Shown here in pieces: positions 37,898 to 52,404 of a stretch of DNA of 64,000 bases. A program made the translations under genes and the position numbers. The notes under the pieces are model-generated. The model had not been told where the DNA came from and did no database searches. It worked only from the letters and a program-made list of their open reading frames with translations. The DNA lies in NCBI RefSeq assembly GCF_015751895.1, contig NZ_JADOTZ010000001.1, positions 496,001 through 560,000 of the forward strand, written 5' to 3'. Position 1 is the first letter of the stretch. Every line of letters starts with the position of its first letter. This stretch comes from Zhihengliuella flava. GTDB lineage: Bacteria; Actinomycetota; Actinomycetes; Actinomycetales; Micrococcaceae.

Positions 37898-38904
37898 GGA
37901 TGCCCCTCCGTTTCTGGTCGCGGAGCCAAGTTGCGGGGCTCGACGACCTCAATACCACTGGCAACGATGGGAAGCGCGCTGGTGGTCGGGCCCTGTTCCG
38001 GATGTTCAACGGGACCACGCCAGCCGTTGGTCGGCAACTCAAACTTCTTCACGAGCCGCTCGCTAAACGGTGTCTGATTCACGCGTGCCAATTTCACCGG
38101 CACCGTTGACCGTGTGACCTCTACGCGCGATCCGGGCAGGAGCGTGATCGTCCGCCGGCCATCACACCACAGCACACCATGGGCGTCAGTCCGGGAGAGC
38201 ACCTCGACGGCGAGGGTCGAACTCGGTGCCGCCACCAGTGGACGCACGAAGAGCGCATGCGCGCTGATGGGGGCCATGATCAGCGCCTCGACCTCCGGCC
38301 ACACCACCGGGCCTCCGGCCGAGAACGCGTACGCGGTGGACCCCGTTGGGGTGGCCATGACGATGCCATCGCACCCGAACGTGCTGATCGGTCGAGCGTC
38401 GACTTCTGCGACGACCTCGAGCATGCGCTCTCGATCTGCCTTTTCAACGGCGGCCTCATTGAGGGCCCACGTCGTCGCCACGTGGCGATTCCCGTGCCAC
38501 ACGACGACGTCGAGTGCCATGCGCTCTTCGACCGTGTACTTCCGATCAACGACGCACTGAACGGTCTCGCGCAAATCACTGCGCTCGCTCTCGGCCAAGA
38601 AGCCGACATGACCCAAGTTCACGCCGAGCAGTGGCACGTTGGAACCGCGCACCAGTTCTGCCGAGCGGAGGACGGTGCCGTCCCCACCCAACACCATGGC
38701 AACATCAAGGTCAGCTAGCTCCGCGTCAGTGCCCAAGATCTGCACTTCGGGCACCAACGCCGGCATGGCCTCCTGAAGGTTGGCGAACTCTTCCTCCCGC
38801 ATCACGGGGACAAGCCCAGCGTCGCGCAGGCTCACACAGGTGTCGAAGGCAGCACGCAACGCATCGGATCGCCCGGTATGGGCGAGGACTAAGATCCTTC
38901 GCAT
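37894..38904 (-). CDS. nadK: NAD kinase
   Basis: Phosphorylates NAD to NADP; 336 aa. It has the GGDGT motif (VLGGDGTVLR), NLGHVGFLAE and the TPTGSTAYAFSAGGP block. ATG 38904 (MRRILVLAHTG) is preferred because aagg lies 5 nt upstream; TTG 38961 overlapping the tlyA stop has no ribosome-binding site. Between tlyA and recN, as in mycobacteria. Confidence 0.93.
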   Translation of the reverse strand: MRRILVLAHTGRSDALRAAFDTCVSLRDAGLVPVMREEEFANLQEAMPALVPEVQILGTDAELADLDVAMVLGGDGTVLRSAELVRGSNVPLLGVNLGHVGFLAESERSDLRETVQCVVDRKYTVEERMALDVVVWHGNRHVATTWALNEAAVEKADRERMLEVVAEVDARPISTFGCDGIVMATPTGSTAYAFSAGGPVVWPEVEALIMAPISAHALFVRPLVAAPSSTLAVEVLSRTDAHGVLWCDGRRTITLLPGSRVEVTRSTVPVKLARVNQTPFSERLVKKFELPTNGWRGPVEHPEQGPTTSALPIVASGIEVVEPRNLAPRPETEGHP

Positions 38905-38957
38905 GCCTACCTTCCCTTGCACTGGCGAGCGCCGTCGGAGGGAGCCGACGAGCTCAC

Positions 38958-39770
38958 TCAAGAATAGTCAACAGAGTCCAACAGCGAGGCGCTAGCCTCT
39001 GCTTGTGGATATCCGTCCCCAGGACGCGTCAACCACAGGAAAAACTCTACGTTGCCATCTTGGCCGGGCAGGGGGCTTCGCGCCAATCCGCGACACTCGA
39101 GACCGGACGCGCGCGCCGCGTCGAGCACGCCCTCGACGGCGTCGCGGCGCTGAGTAGACGACGTCACCACACCAGTGCGGCCAATCGCCTCTCGTCCCAC
39201 CTCAAATTGAGGTTTCACCATGAGCACTAGGTGACCGTCCGGCCGGGTCGCCTGGGCCAGCGGCCCGAGGACCAGCCGGAGGGAGATGAAGGAGAGGTCC
39301 GCGACCACGAGGTCGACCGGTCCCCCCAGGCCTGCCATCTCCAAATACCGGACGTTGAGCCCCTCGTGGACGTCCACGCGCGGATCCTCGCGGAGCTGCG
39401 GCACGAGCTGATCATGTCCCACATCGACCGCGACGACCCGCGCCGCACCTCGACGCAGCAGCACGTCGGTGAAGCCACCGGTGGAGGCTCCGGCGTCAAG
39501 GCAGCGTAATCCCGAAGGATCTATGCCGGAAAATACCTGCAGTGCACCGACGAGCTTGTGCCCAGCACGGCTGACATAGTCCTCCTCCGCGCTCGCCTGC
39601 ACGGTAATGCGGTCGGTTGCGCTCACCGGTGTTGAGGCTTTCCGCGCCGGCCGGCCGGCAACGCGCACCTGGTCCTCAGCAATTAGCCGGGCGGCGTGCG
39701 TTCGAGAACGAGCCAGGCCTCGGCTCACGAGTGCTTGATCGAGTCGCGCCGAGCCGCGCGCCTCAGTCAT
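38958..39770 (-). CDS. tlyA: TlyA family 16S/23S rRNA 2'-O-methyltransferase
   Basis: A 270-aa protein with an N-terminal S4 domain (RLDQALVSRGLARSRTHAARLI) and an FtsJ-type SAM fold (CLDAGASTGGFTDVLL, DLVVADLSFISLR). In M. tuberculosis TlyA methylates 16S and 23S rRNA and its loss gives capreomycin resistance. ATG 39770 (MTEARG) overlaps the preceding small gene by 8 bp. Confidence 0.94.
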   Translation of the reverse strand: MTEARGSARLDQALVSRGLARSRTHAARLIAEDQVRVAGRPARKASTPVSATDRITVQASAEEDYVSRAGHKLVGALQVFSGIDPSGLRCLDAGASTGGFTDVLLRRGAARVVAVDVGHDQLVPQLREDPRVDVHEGLNVRYLEMAGLGGPVDLVVADLSFISLRLVLGPLAQATRPDGHLVLMVKPQFEVGREAIGRTGVVTSSTQRRDAVEGVLDAARASGLECRGLARSPLPGQDGNVEFFLWLTRPGDGYPQAEASASLLDSVDYS

Positions 39771-39978
39771 CGGTACTCGGTGATGCCGGCTCGTCGTCCA
39801 GCGCACGCCGCAAGTGCTCATGCACGGCGTCCAATTCGTCGGGGTGCTCGGGCAGCGGACGGTCCTCTAACCCGCCCAATCGCTCCATCGCAGCGTTGAT
39901 GTGCGGGTGGGCGGCAGCGTCAGGCGCTCCGCGCGGCTCTTCTGATTCAGTGCCAGATGATGCGCCGTCGATGCCCAT
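39763..39978 (-). CDS. small acidic conserved protein, Rv1693-like position
   Basis: A 71-aa acidic protein from ATG 39978, with AAGGAG 5 nt upstream. A helical stretch NAAMERLGGLEDRPLPEHPD then a His/Glu/Leu-rich region is visible. It lies between the HAD phosphatase and tlyA genes, where mycobacteria carry the short Rv1693. The function is unknown. Overlap with tlyA suggests coupled expression. Confidence 0.75.
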   Translation of the reverse strand: MGIDGASSGTESEEPRGAPDAAAHPHINAAMERLGGLEDRPLPEHPDELDAVHEHLRRALDDEPASPSTDD

Positions 39979-40000
39979 GGCTCCTCCTTCGATGTCCGGC

Positions 40001-40969
40001 TCAGGCGGACCACGTGATGACCGGCGTGGCCTGCTCAGGGTGAATACTCCACCACAACGCGCAACCCGCCCGCCACGCGTCGATGCTATCTGTAGACAGC
40101 ACGACGCCGTCGTCACTAGCCTGCGCCGTCGCGTCGCCGCAGCGCGCCACCCCACCGACCACGTCGGGAAGTCGAACCTCTGCCTCGGCTTCAAATAGCT
40201 CGCTCAGATGAGTCAGGAGGTACGTCGGTCGCTGCTCTGGCACCGCCGCTATGACGGACTCCAAGGTATCAATTCCGGTGGCGACGAACGCCGTGGTGAA
40301 CCCCGCCCGATTCCCGCCCAGAATATCCGTGTCGAGCCGGTCGCCGACGACCACGGGAGCCCTCGCATCTAGCGTGCGGGCCGCATGCTGAAAAAGGTAG
40401 GGCTCGGGCTTACCGGCCACGTGTGGGACCGTGCCAGTCGCCAGCGCCACCGCGTGCACCAGCGAACCGTTGCCGGGAGCGATGCCTTCCGCACGGGGAA
40501 TCGTCAGGTCCGTATTGGTCGCCACCCAGATGGCCCCAGCGGCCACGGCATACGATGCCTCGGCCAACTCTGCCCAGCCAAGATCGGGGTGAAACCCCTG
40601 AATCACACCGTGCGGCTCCTCCGTATGTGAAGCAACCGCCACATAGCCCGCTCGCTGAACGCACTCGCGGAGGTACCCGCTGCCGACCACCAGCACGCGG
40701 CTGCCAGGCTCAAGATGATCGGCCAGAAGGCTGACACCGGCATCCGCCGAGCCAAAGACGGAGTCGTCCTCTGCCGGAGCGCCGAGGCTACGCAAGTGCT
40801 CCGCCACCGCCTCGGGAGAACGGGACGCGTTATTGGTGATGTACCCCAGCCGTATCCCGTGATTTACCGCGCGCTGCAGCTGCTCCGGGGCACCAGCAAT
40901 CGGCTCAGCACCCGCGTAGACCACTCCGTCGAGGTCCGACAGGAGCGCGTCGTGCTTGGTCAGCAACAC
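40001..40969 (-). CDS. HAD-IIA family sugar-phosphatase
   Basis: A 322-aa haloacid-dehalogenase phosphatase. Motif I DLDGVVYAG is at about 12-20, motif II in TNNASRSP and motif III/IV VVGDRLDTDILGGNRAG. The mycobacterial equivalent Rv1692 is a D,L-glycerol 3-phosphate phosphatase, so a role in phospholipid or glycerol recycling is likely. GTG 40969 lies directly after the TPR-gene stop. Confidence 0.9.
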   Translation of the reverse strand: MLLTKHDALLSDLDGVVYAGAEPIAGAPEQLQRAVNHGIRLGYITNNASRSPEAVAEHLRSLGAPAEDDSVFGSADAGVSLLADHLEPGSRVLVVGSGYLRECVQRAGYVAVASHTEEPHGVIQGFHPDLGWAELAEASYAVAAGAIWVATNTDLTIPRAEGIAPGNGSLVHAVALATGTVPHVAGKPEPYLFQHAARTLDARAPVVVGDRLDTDILGGNRAGFTTAFVATGIDTLESVIAAVPEQRPTYLLTHLSELFEAEAEVRLPDVVGGVARCGDATAQASDDGVVLSTDSIDAWRAGCALWWSIHPEQATPVITWSA

Positions 40970-40971
40970 CT

Positions 40972-42228
40972 TTAGCGGTCCTCAGCTGCCCGCTCGGCCG
41001 TTTCCTCTGCGGGCTCCGTTGGCGCGGCGTGAGCATCGTCGGTTGAATCGACGACCTGCAGACCGTCCTCAGCGTCGATACCCTGCTCGGCCGCAGGAGC
41101 GGCGTCTGATGGTCCAGCGGGGGCTGGCACCACGTCTTTCGCGCGCGGCTTACGTTCTTGGGGCTCATCGTCGCCGAAGTCAACGATGTCCGGTTCCGCA
41201 AAGGCCCCGACGCCCAGCGCCTCTTCTGCGACCGCAACACGGTCACGCCACTGCTGCGCCTCGTCGCTGCGCCCGAGGTCCTCAAGGGCTTCGGCATAGA
41301 CGGCAAACAGCCGCGGACTGAAGGAGTAGGCCCGATTACGGTCAAGCTGTGGGATCTCGAGGGCCTGGAGGGCCGCTTCGAAGTGACCGAGATCAGCATG
41401 GGCACCCGAGACAACGATGGCCAGTTCCACGCGCACTGGGGTATCGAGTTCGGCCGCCTCCTCAGCTGCCGCGAGTTCAAGCGCCTTCTCGGGCCGTCCG
41501 AGGCCGCGTTCGCTATCAACCATCATGGGCAAATGTACGTTGGATCCGCTGATCCGCCGGTAGGTACGGAATTCCCGCAGGGCATCGGCAAAATGGCCAG
41601 CGGCATAGGCGGTCAGGCCAACGGCCTCGCGCACGACGGCGATGCGGCCACCACGACGGCTTGCCGCCAACGCATGCTGATAGGCCAGCTCGGGGTCGAC
41701 GTCAATCAACCGACCGGCCATCACCAAATGCTTAGACACCCATGTGCCGTTGGGGTCCTGCAGGTACCGCAGTTCAGCGCGAGCTGCGCGATCCAGTTCC
41801 TTGCCAGTCACGTCGTCGTCGATGTCGGGCGAGCGCTGACGGTCCGGTCGATTAGAGCTGCGCAGATCACCGCGGTTCAGGTTCGGCGCGCCGTCCTGAT
41901 CGCGTCGCTGACCCGTCGGGCGTGCGGAGCGCTGCGCATCTCGACCAGTGCGCGGCTGACGATCGTCGAATTTCTTCTGGCCGTACGGCTTCTTCTCGCC
42001 ATGACGCTTGCCGCCACGTGGCCCACCGTCCTTGGACCAGTCGTTATTGCCATCACGGCCAGATCTCCGGCGATCACCGTCGGTGCGTCCCCCCGCCGCG
42101 CTGCCACCTCGATCGCGGCGGGGACCGCCACGTGCCTTGTCACCGCCGAAGGAAGGGCGTCCGCTGTCGCCATGTCGGCGAGCATTGTTGTGTCGATCCT
42201 TGCCGGAGTCTCGGCGTTCTTCAGCCAC
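40972..42228 (-). CDS. TPR-like protein with Arg/Gly-rich N-terminus
   Basis: A 418-aa protein. Residues 1-135 are highly basic and low in complexity (Arg, Gly, Asp, Lys). Residues 140-340 are helical with TPR-like pairs (YQHALAASRRGG, FADALREFRTYRR, FEAALQALEIPQLD). The tail from about 355 is acidic and Ala/Pro-rich. It corresponds to Rv1691 in position. The Arg/Gly-rich part resembles nucleic-acid-binding tails, but no function is established. Confidence 0.85.
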   Translation of the reverse strand: MAEERRDSGKDRHNNARRHGDSGRPSFGGDKARGGPRRDRGGSAAGGRTDGDRRRSGRDGNNDWSKDGGPRGGKRHGEKKPYGQKKFDDRQPRTGRDAQRSARPTGQRRDQDGAPNLNRGDLRSSNRPDRQRSPDIDDDVTGKELDRAARAELRYLQDPNGTWVSKHLVMAGRLIDVDPELAYQHALAASRRGGRIAVVREAVGLTAYAAGHFADALREFRTYRRISGSNVHLPMMVDSERGLGRPEKALELAAAEEAAELDTPVRVELAIVVSGAHADLGHFEAALQALEIPQLDRNRAYSFSPRLFAVYAEALEDLGRSDEAQQWRDRVAVAEEALGVGAFAEPDIVDFGDDEPQERKPRAKDVVPAPAGPSDAAPAAEQGIDAEDGLQVVDSTDDAHAAPTEPAEETAERAAEDR

Positions 42229-42415
42229 GTGGGCGGTCCTCTCTGCGGGCTACTCCCCTATGTCCTGGCATTCAATGCGCCAGTCATGTGTTGTACAGCG
42301 TCCGTCAATTCTAAACGAGAACGCCGGGATCCGACGTCTCGGAAGCGACGAACGCGACTGTTCGTCTACTCACCTTGGACCCAGCACGAGCGTGAGCCTG
42401 GTGTGTTAAATGGGT

Positions 42416-42448
42416 CAGGCCCCGCAACGGTCGTTGTTGCGGGGCCTG
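42416..42448 (-). terminator. rrn operon terminator
   Basis: 13-bp arms caggccccgcaac (42416-42428) and its complement (42436-42448) with a 7-nt loop, 14 bp past the 5S 3' end. No long T-run is seen. Confidence 0.75.
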
Positions 42449-42461
42449 CCTTGTAGTGTTT

Positions 42462-42580
42462 GTCCGGCGGCGACCTACTCTCCCACACCCTCCCGAGTGC
42501 AGTACCATCGGCGCTGTGGGTCTTAGCTTCCGGGTTCGGTATGGGACCGGGCGTTTCCCCCACGCTATGACCGCCGTAAC
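42462..42580 (-). rRNA. rrf: 5S ribosomal RNA
   Basis: About 119 nt. It begins GTTACGGCGGTCATAGCG and ends GTAGGTCGCCGCCGGAC; these ends pair to form helix I. The CCCATACCGAACCCGGAAGC block is the conserved loop region. Ends are approximate by a few bases. Confidence 0.95.
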
Positions 42581-42729
42581 CCTTGTACCCGCTGTCACCA
42601 CCGGCTTTTTTGGTGGTTGTTGGGGAAATTTGTGGGCCACGTTTGGTTCGTGGACTGTGTACAAGCTTACCAGTTGTTAAGGGGTTTCCTTGGCTGGTGT
42701 TGTACGTGTATGTGGTTTTTGGTGAAACG

Positions 42730-42764
42730 GTTGTTGTTTCGGTACCGCATAGTGGACGCGAGCG
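42730..42764 (-). promoter_or_regulatory. 23S-5S spacer arm complementary to 16S-23S spacer boxA region
   Basis: The 236-bp 23S-5S spacer (42581-42816) has no gene. In the transcript the segment 42763-42730 is complementary, with a few mismatches, to 46089-46056 in the 16S-23S spacer; the core gcatagtggacgcgagc is exact. Together they would close a stem around the 23S sequence, the usual site of RNase III processing. Confidence 0.6.
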
Positions 42765-42816
42765 TGTTCTTGCCACCGTTGATCAACCCTGGGGGTTGTG
42801 GTGGTGTTTGTGGTGT

Positions 42817-47969
<5,153 letters not shown>

Positions 47970-48413
47970 AAACATACGAAAAACAACACAACCACTTGGG
48001 AAAACAAGCCGATCATGCTGCAGTTCAAAAAATCCTGGCAAATTGTCACCCAAGCATCCACGGGGGTGGACACCAGGCAACCATTCACCAAATAAAATTT
48101 GGTATCAACAAACTTGGCACACTATTGAGTTCTCAAACAACAGACACACACGCTTCACAAACCAGAAAAACATCCGATCCGCTCAATTCGCGGCAACTTC
48201 TCTAGCTTACCCCATCCGAAGCCACCGTGCAAATCCGCTCTGCGTGACCTACCCAGCAACTCCGAAACCCTCAACCCAAGAAAACAAAACCAGGCGCAAC
48301 AAACACCCGGAAGAAATCCCGGAATCAAAAGAAAAGGAAAGCCGCCAACCGCGACCCTAACAACCCGGAAACCGTTCCCGATCCCCGCCGTCCTCGTCGC
48401 GACGACTCGAAAT
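47970..48413 (-). promoter_or_regulatory. rrn leader with boxA antitermination element
   Basis: A long AT-richer leader of roughly 440 nt. It contains TGTTTGAGAACTCAATAGTG (transcript sense, 48139-48120), the actinobacterial boxA-type antitermination signal for NusB/S10. A short hairpin downstream (accaaa at 48087-48092 with tttggt at 48098-48103 on the plus strand) resembles a boxB-type stem. No gene is seen. Confidence 0.7.
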
Positions 48414-48442
48414 ACTTTACACACCTCCGCGGGGCAGCGCAA
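48414..48442 (-). promoter_or_regulatory. rrn promoter
   Basis: On the minus strand TTGCGC (48442-48437), a 17-bp spacer and TAAAGT (48419-48414), about 440 bp upstream of 16S. The 199 bp between it and the tyrS stop (48443-48641) hold no gene; other weaker promoters could lie there, but none is clear. Confidence 0.7.
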
Positions 48443-48641
48443 AACGACCATGACGCCCGGGCGTGTCGCACACGAGGCCACGCCAACATCCCCGAGATTC
48501 CGGGGCATCGGAGCACACGGTCCCCCTCGGGCGTGCAGCGTCGGGCCCCTTAAACGATCAAAGCGCCGGCTCCGCGCTCCCGTGATCCGGGTAACGCGTC
48601 GCCGACGCTTCGGTGAATCGTGGTCGCGGTGCGGGCCAGCC

Positions 48642-49958
48642 CTAGCGGGCGACCTCGGCGATCGCTTGGTTCTTCTTCCCCCGGCGCACCAAGACGTAGC
48701 GCCCGTGCATCAACTCTGCTTCACCCATCGTGTGCTCGGGATCGGTGACTTTTACACCGTTGACGTATGCACCGCCGTCGGACACGGCCCGCCGGGCCTC
48801 CGACTTCGAGGCGACCAACTGTGTGGCGACGAGCAAGTCGACAATGCTCTGTTCACCGGCAACTTCAACGTGCGGCAACTCAGCCGTCGCGGCCCGCAGC
48901 GTGGCCTCGTCCAGCTCGGTGACATCGCCCTTGCCGAAGAGAGCCTGCGATGCTGCGATGACTTTCTCTGTCGCCTCCACCCCATGGACGAGCGTGGTGA
49001 CCTCCCACGCCAAACGCTTCTGGGCTTCGCGAGCGAACGGACGTTCCTCGGTCGCGGCTTGCAATTGATCGATCTCGGCGCGCGTCAGGAAGGTGAACAC
49101 CTTCAGGCGCTCGGCGACGTCGGCATCTGCCGTATTCAACCAGAACTGGTAGAAGGCATAGGGTGAGCACATCTCGGGGTTGAGCCAAATGGCGTTGCCC
49201 TCGCTCTTGCCGAACTTCGTGCCGTCGGCATTAGTAATCAACGGCGTTCCGAACGCGTGGACGCTGGCGCCTTCGACCTTGCGCACGAGCTCGGTCCCGG
49301 AGGTCAGATTGCCCCATTGGTCCGAACCGCCGGTCTGCAGCACGCAGTTGTAGTCGCGGTACAGCTGCAGGAAGTCGTAGCCCTGGAGGATCTGGTAGGA
49401 GAATTCGGTGTAGCTGATGCCCTCGTCCGAATTCAGACGCGCCGCGACAATCTCCTTTTTAACCATGGTGCCCACGCGGAAGTACTTCCCCACATCGCGC
49501 AGGAAATCGATCGCGGAAAGCGGCGCCGTCCAGTCGAGGTTATTGACCATCCGGGCCGCGTTCGCTCCCTGCGGGGACAAGTAGTGCTCCACCTGGCGGC
49601 GCAGGCCGTCTACCCACTCGGCGACGACTTCCTTAGTGTTGAGCGTTCGCTCTGCCGTTTGGCGCGGGTCGCCGATGAGACCGGTGGAACCGCCCACCAA
49701 GCCCAGCGGCTTGTGTCCCGCGAGCTGCAACCGACGCATGTTCAGCAATTGCACCAGGTGACCTAGGTGCAGGGAAGGCGCCGTCGGATCAAATCCGACG
49801 TAATACGTGATGGGATCACCGGCCAGCAGTTCTTCGAGGGCGGCCTCATCAGTGGATACGTGGACCACGCCACGCCACTTCAGTTCCTGCCAGATGTTCT
49901 CAAAGGTCGGATCATTCTTCTGCTGCGCTAGCGCAGGGTTCTCTGCTATCGGTGACAC
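48642..49958 (-). CDS. tyrS: tyrosyl-tRNA synthetase
   Basis: Class I aminoacyl-tRNA synthetase of 438 aa. The HIGH-type motif is HLGH in APSLHLGHL and the KMSKS-type motif is KFGKS (GTKFGKSEG). A C-terminal S4 RNA-binding domain closes the protein (SIVDLLVATQLVASKSEARR). GTG 49958 start. No T-box or other leader structure is seen in the 57 bp upstream. Confidence 0.96.
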   Translation of the reverse strand: MSPIAENPALAQQKNDPTFENIWQELKWRGVVHVSTDEAALEELLAGDPITYYVGFDPTAPSLHLGHLVQLLNMRRLQLAGHKPLGLVGGSTGLIGDPRQTAERTLNTKEVVAEWVDGLRRQVEHYLSPQGANAARMVNNLDWTAPLSAIDFLRDVGKYFRVGTMVKKEIVAARLNSDEGISYTEFSYQILQGYDFLQLYRDYNCVLQTGGSDQWGNLTSGTELVRKVEGASVHAFGTPLITNADGTKFGKSEGNAIWLNPEMCSPYAFYQFWLNTADADVAERLKVFTFLTRAEIDQLQAATEERPFAREAQKRLAWEVTTLVHGVEATEKVIAASQALFGKGDVTELDEATLRAATAELPHVEVAGEQSIVDLLVATQLVASKSEARRAVSDGGAYVNGVKVTDPEHTMGEAELMHGRYVLVRRGKKNQAIAEVAR

Positions 49959-50015
49959 GCACTTTAACTTAGCAGCTCCGTTTCGGCGATCCAGAACGAC
50001 GACGCCGCGCGACGG

Positions 50016-52337
50016 CTAGGCTTCCAGGCCCTCCGGAACACCGGAGGCCGCTAGCACTCGCAAGCGCTGCGTCGCCCGCGTCATCGCGACGTATAGATCT
50101 CCCAGCCCCCCGTCGGCCTCCTCGACCATGGCCTGCGGCTCGATCAGGAACACGACGTCGAACTCGAGGCCCTTGCTCTGGTGCGCCGTGGTCACCACGA
50201 TGTCTTGCTCCACTCCGCCCGAGCCAGACCCGACCCGCCGGCCGAACAACTCGACGGCTGCACCCCAGACGTCATCGACGAGCTCCCGGGGAGCGATCAC
50301 GGCGACGAGACCACCGTCAGCAAGGGCCACTTCCTCGGGCAGCGCAGCGCGGATGGACGCGAGGAGATCCGCCGGGTCGACCCGTTCGACGACCGGGGGC
50401 CACTGACCCTCACGCACGGCACGCGGCGTGGAGACTCTCAGCCCGGCAGACTGAGCCACGCGCGCCGCGGCTTCAGCGATTTGTGTCGGAGTGCGGTAGT
50501 TGACGGTCAGCTCTTCGAGCCGGAACCGATCCCCTACGAACGGATCGAGGGCAGCGGCCCAGCTCGTGGTGCTGGCCGCCGACGATGCCTGCGCGATGTC
50601 TCCCACCACGGTGAACGACTTCATGGGGCACCGCCGCATCAGCAGTCGCCATTGCATGGGAGAGAGCTCTTGAGCCTCGTCGACCACCACGTGCCCGTAG
50701 GCCCACGTGCGATCCGCGCGGGCGCGCTCGGCCGCCGTCGTGGTGGGTCCCGAGGCGGCGTTGAGCTGAAGCACCGCTTCTGCGGTCACGAGGCCGTCCT
50801 GGCCGTTTTCGGCCAGCATCTCGTCTGTGGCCTGCACTGAGGCTTCGGCGAGCTCGACGTCCCGCTTGCGCTGCGCGTCGGACTGCGCGCGGTCCGACGC
50901 GGAATCAAGCTCGCCGAGCAGTTCGGCCGCCTCGTCCAGCAGCGGAACGTCGGCCTCGGTGAACGGGGCATCGGCCGGACGCAACAAGGCCAGCGTCTCC
51001 GCCGCGCTGAGGTGCGGCGCCGCAGCGACGAGGTGCTCCGGCCTGGAGAGCAGCTGGGAAATCAAGTGCTGAGCCGTCACCGGCATCCAGCAGAGGTTCA
51101 ACGCCAGGCGGACATCGTCCGCGGACCGGACGTCCTCGACGAGATAGGACCGGTCCGCCTTGTTGCCGCCGCCGGAGGACTCCTCCAGCGTCTCCTGCAG
51201 TTGCTCGGCCAGTTCCCGCACCAGAATCTTGACGAACGTCGAACGGGCCTCGTTGTGCGGTTTTCCGGTGGCGCGTGCCTTGTCCCGGGCACGCTTGACC
51301 TGCCGCTGCGTCAACGTCAGTGCGGTGCCCTCAACGACGACGCGGCGATCCTCGGCCAGCAACCGCTGGCGGTTGGCTACCGCTCGCTTAACGACGTCGG
51401 CCATGCGCAGATCGCCCTTCAACCGAGCGACCTCGGCCGACGCCTCCGCACGGGCATCCACCCCGGGCATGAGCTCGCCGATACTGGACATCACCACGCC
51501 CGTCTCGCCAAGCGACGGGAGCACGCGTTCGATGTACCGCATGAAAGCCTGCGAGGGCCCCACCAACAGCACGCCAGCCGACTTCAAACGCTCCCGGTGC
51601 TCGTAGAGCAGGTACGCGGCACGGTGCAGGGCCACCGCCGTCTTGCCCGTTCCCGGTCCGCCCTGGACAACCAACACGGACTTCATCTCGGAACGAATGA
51701 TGCGATCCTGCTCCGCCTGAATGGTCGAAACGATGTCACCCATCCGCCCCGTACGGCGCTGGGTCAGCGCGGCCAGCAGCGCCCCCTCGCCTTGGTGGAC
51801 CTCCACCTCGTCCAGCAGGCTCTCGTCGAGGACGTCATCCTCGAGGTGAACCACCTCGCGGCCTTTCAAGATGAGGTGCCGACGCCGGCGCACTCCATGG
51901 CGTTCGAACGCCGTGGCTTGATAGAAGGAGCCGGCCTCCGGGGCGCGCCAGTCGATCATCAGGCGGCGCTGCTCGGCGTCCGTCATGCCAATGCGGCCGA
52001 TGTAGCGCGTGGTTCCCACGCCGTCGTCGTCCGCCTCATCGGCATCTGCGCCGGCGTGCGGCGCGTCCAGATCCAGTCGGCCGAAGACCAGCCGCTCCTC
52101 GACCGCGTTGAGCTGGGCCAGACGGTCCTCGTGCATCGTCGCGTACGCGTCGCGTTCCGATTGGTTCTGCAACGAACCGATGGCTCCCGTCCTGCGGACG
52201 CGCGCCAACTGCGCGGCCTTCTCCTCGCGCAGAGCATCGAGACGGGCATAGAGGACGTCCACGTAGGCGCGCTCGGAGGCTAGCTCTGAACTCTCACTCG
52301 CAACAGCATCGCGGGCATCGGTAGGCACGTCGACCAT
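50016..52337 (-). CDS. UvrD/Rep-like helicase of the HelD (RNA polymerase recycling) type
   Basis: A 773-aa superfamily-1 protein. An N-terminal coiled-coil region (about residues 15-90) precedes Walker A GGPGTGKT at 226-233; Walker B is VVVDEAQELSPMQW, and late motifs are HQSKGLEFD and YVAMTRATQRL. This layout is that of HelD/HelR proteins, which pull RNA polymerase off DNA and in some actinomycetes give rifamycin tolerance. DNA helicase IV activity is an alternative. ATG 52337 has cgaggaga upstream. Confidence 0.85.
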   Translation of the reverse strand: MVDVPTDARDAVASESSELASERAYVDVLYARLDALREEKAAQLARVRRTGAIGSLQNQSERDAYATMHEDRLAQLNAVEERLVFGRLDLDAPHAGADADEADDDGVGTTRYIGRIGMTDAEQRRLMIDWRAPEAGSFYQATAFERHGVRRRRHLILKGREVVHLEDDVLDESLLDEVEVHQGEGALLAALTQRRTGRMGDIVSTIQAEQDRIIRSEMKSVLVVQGGPGTGKTAVALHRAAYLLYEHRERLKSAGVLLVGPSQAFMRYIERVLPSLGETGVVMSSIGELMPGVDARAEASAEVARLKGDLRMADVVKRAVANRQRLLAEDRRVVVEGTALTLTQRQVKRARDKARATGKPHNEARSTFVKILVRELAEQLQETLEESSGGGNKADRSYLVEDVRSADDVRLALNLCWMPVTAQHLISQLLSRPEHLVAAAPHLSAAETLALLRPADAPFTEADVPLLDEAAELLGELDSASDRAQSDAQRKRDVELAEASVQATDEMLAENGQDGLVTAEAVLQLNAASGPTTTAAERARADRTWAYGHVVVDEAQELSPMQWRLLMRRCPMKSFTVVGDIAQASSAASTTSWAAALDPFVGDRFRLEELTVNYRTPTQIAEAAARVAQSAGLRVSTPRAVREGQWPPVVERVDPADLLASIRAALPEEVALADGGLVAVIAPRELVDDVWGAAVELFGRRVGSGSGGVEQDIVVTTAHQSKGLEFDVVFLIEPQAMVEEADGGLGDLYVAMTRATQRLRVLAASGVPEGLEA

Positions 52338-52404
52338 GGTCTCTCCTCGCAGCAGGCTTTACGGGAATCCCCGGAAAGTGGATTGACTAGTCTACTCGGC
52401 CAGA

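Noticed and set aside
48087-48142. Complementarity of the rrn leader with the proximal 16S-23S spacer as a 16S processing stem
   Set aside because: I could find only about seven consecutive matching bases (around GTTGATA), too few to claim by eye.
49959-50015. T-box or riboswitch leader for tyrS
   Set aside because: Only 57 bp separate tyrS from the upstream helicase gene, with no T-box sequence or antiterminator hairpin.
52338-52404. Rifamycin-associated promoter element upstream of the HelD-type gene
   Set aside because: No GGGGCTTGC-type inverted repeat is present in the gap or just inside it.
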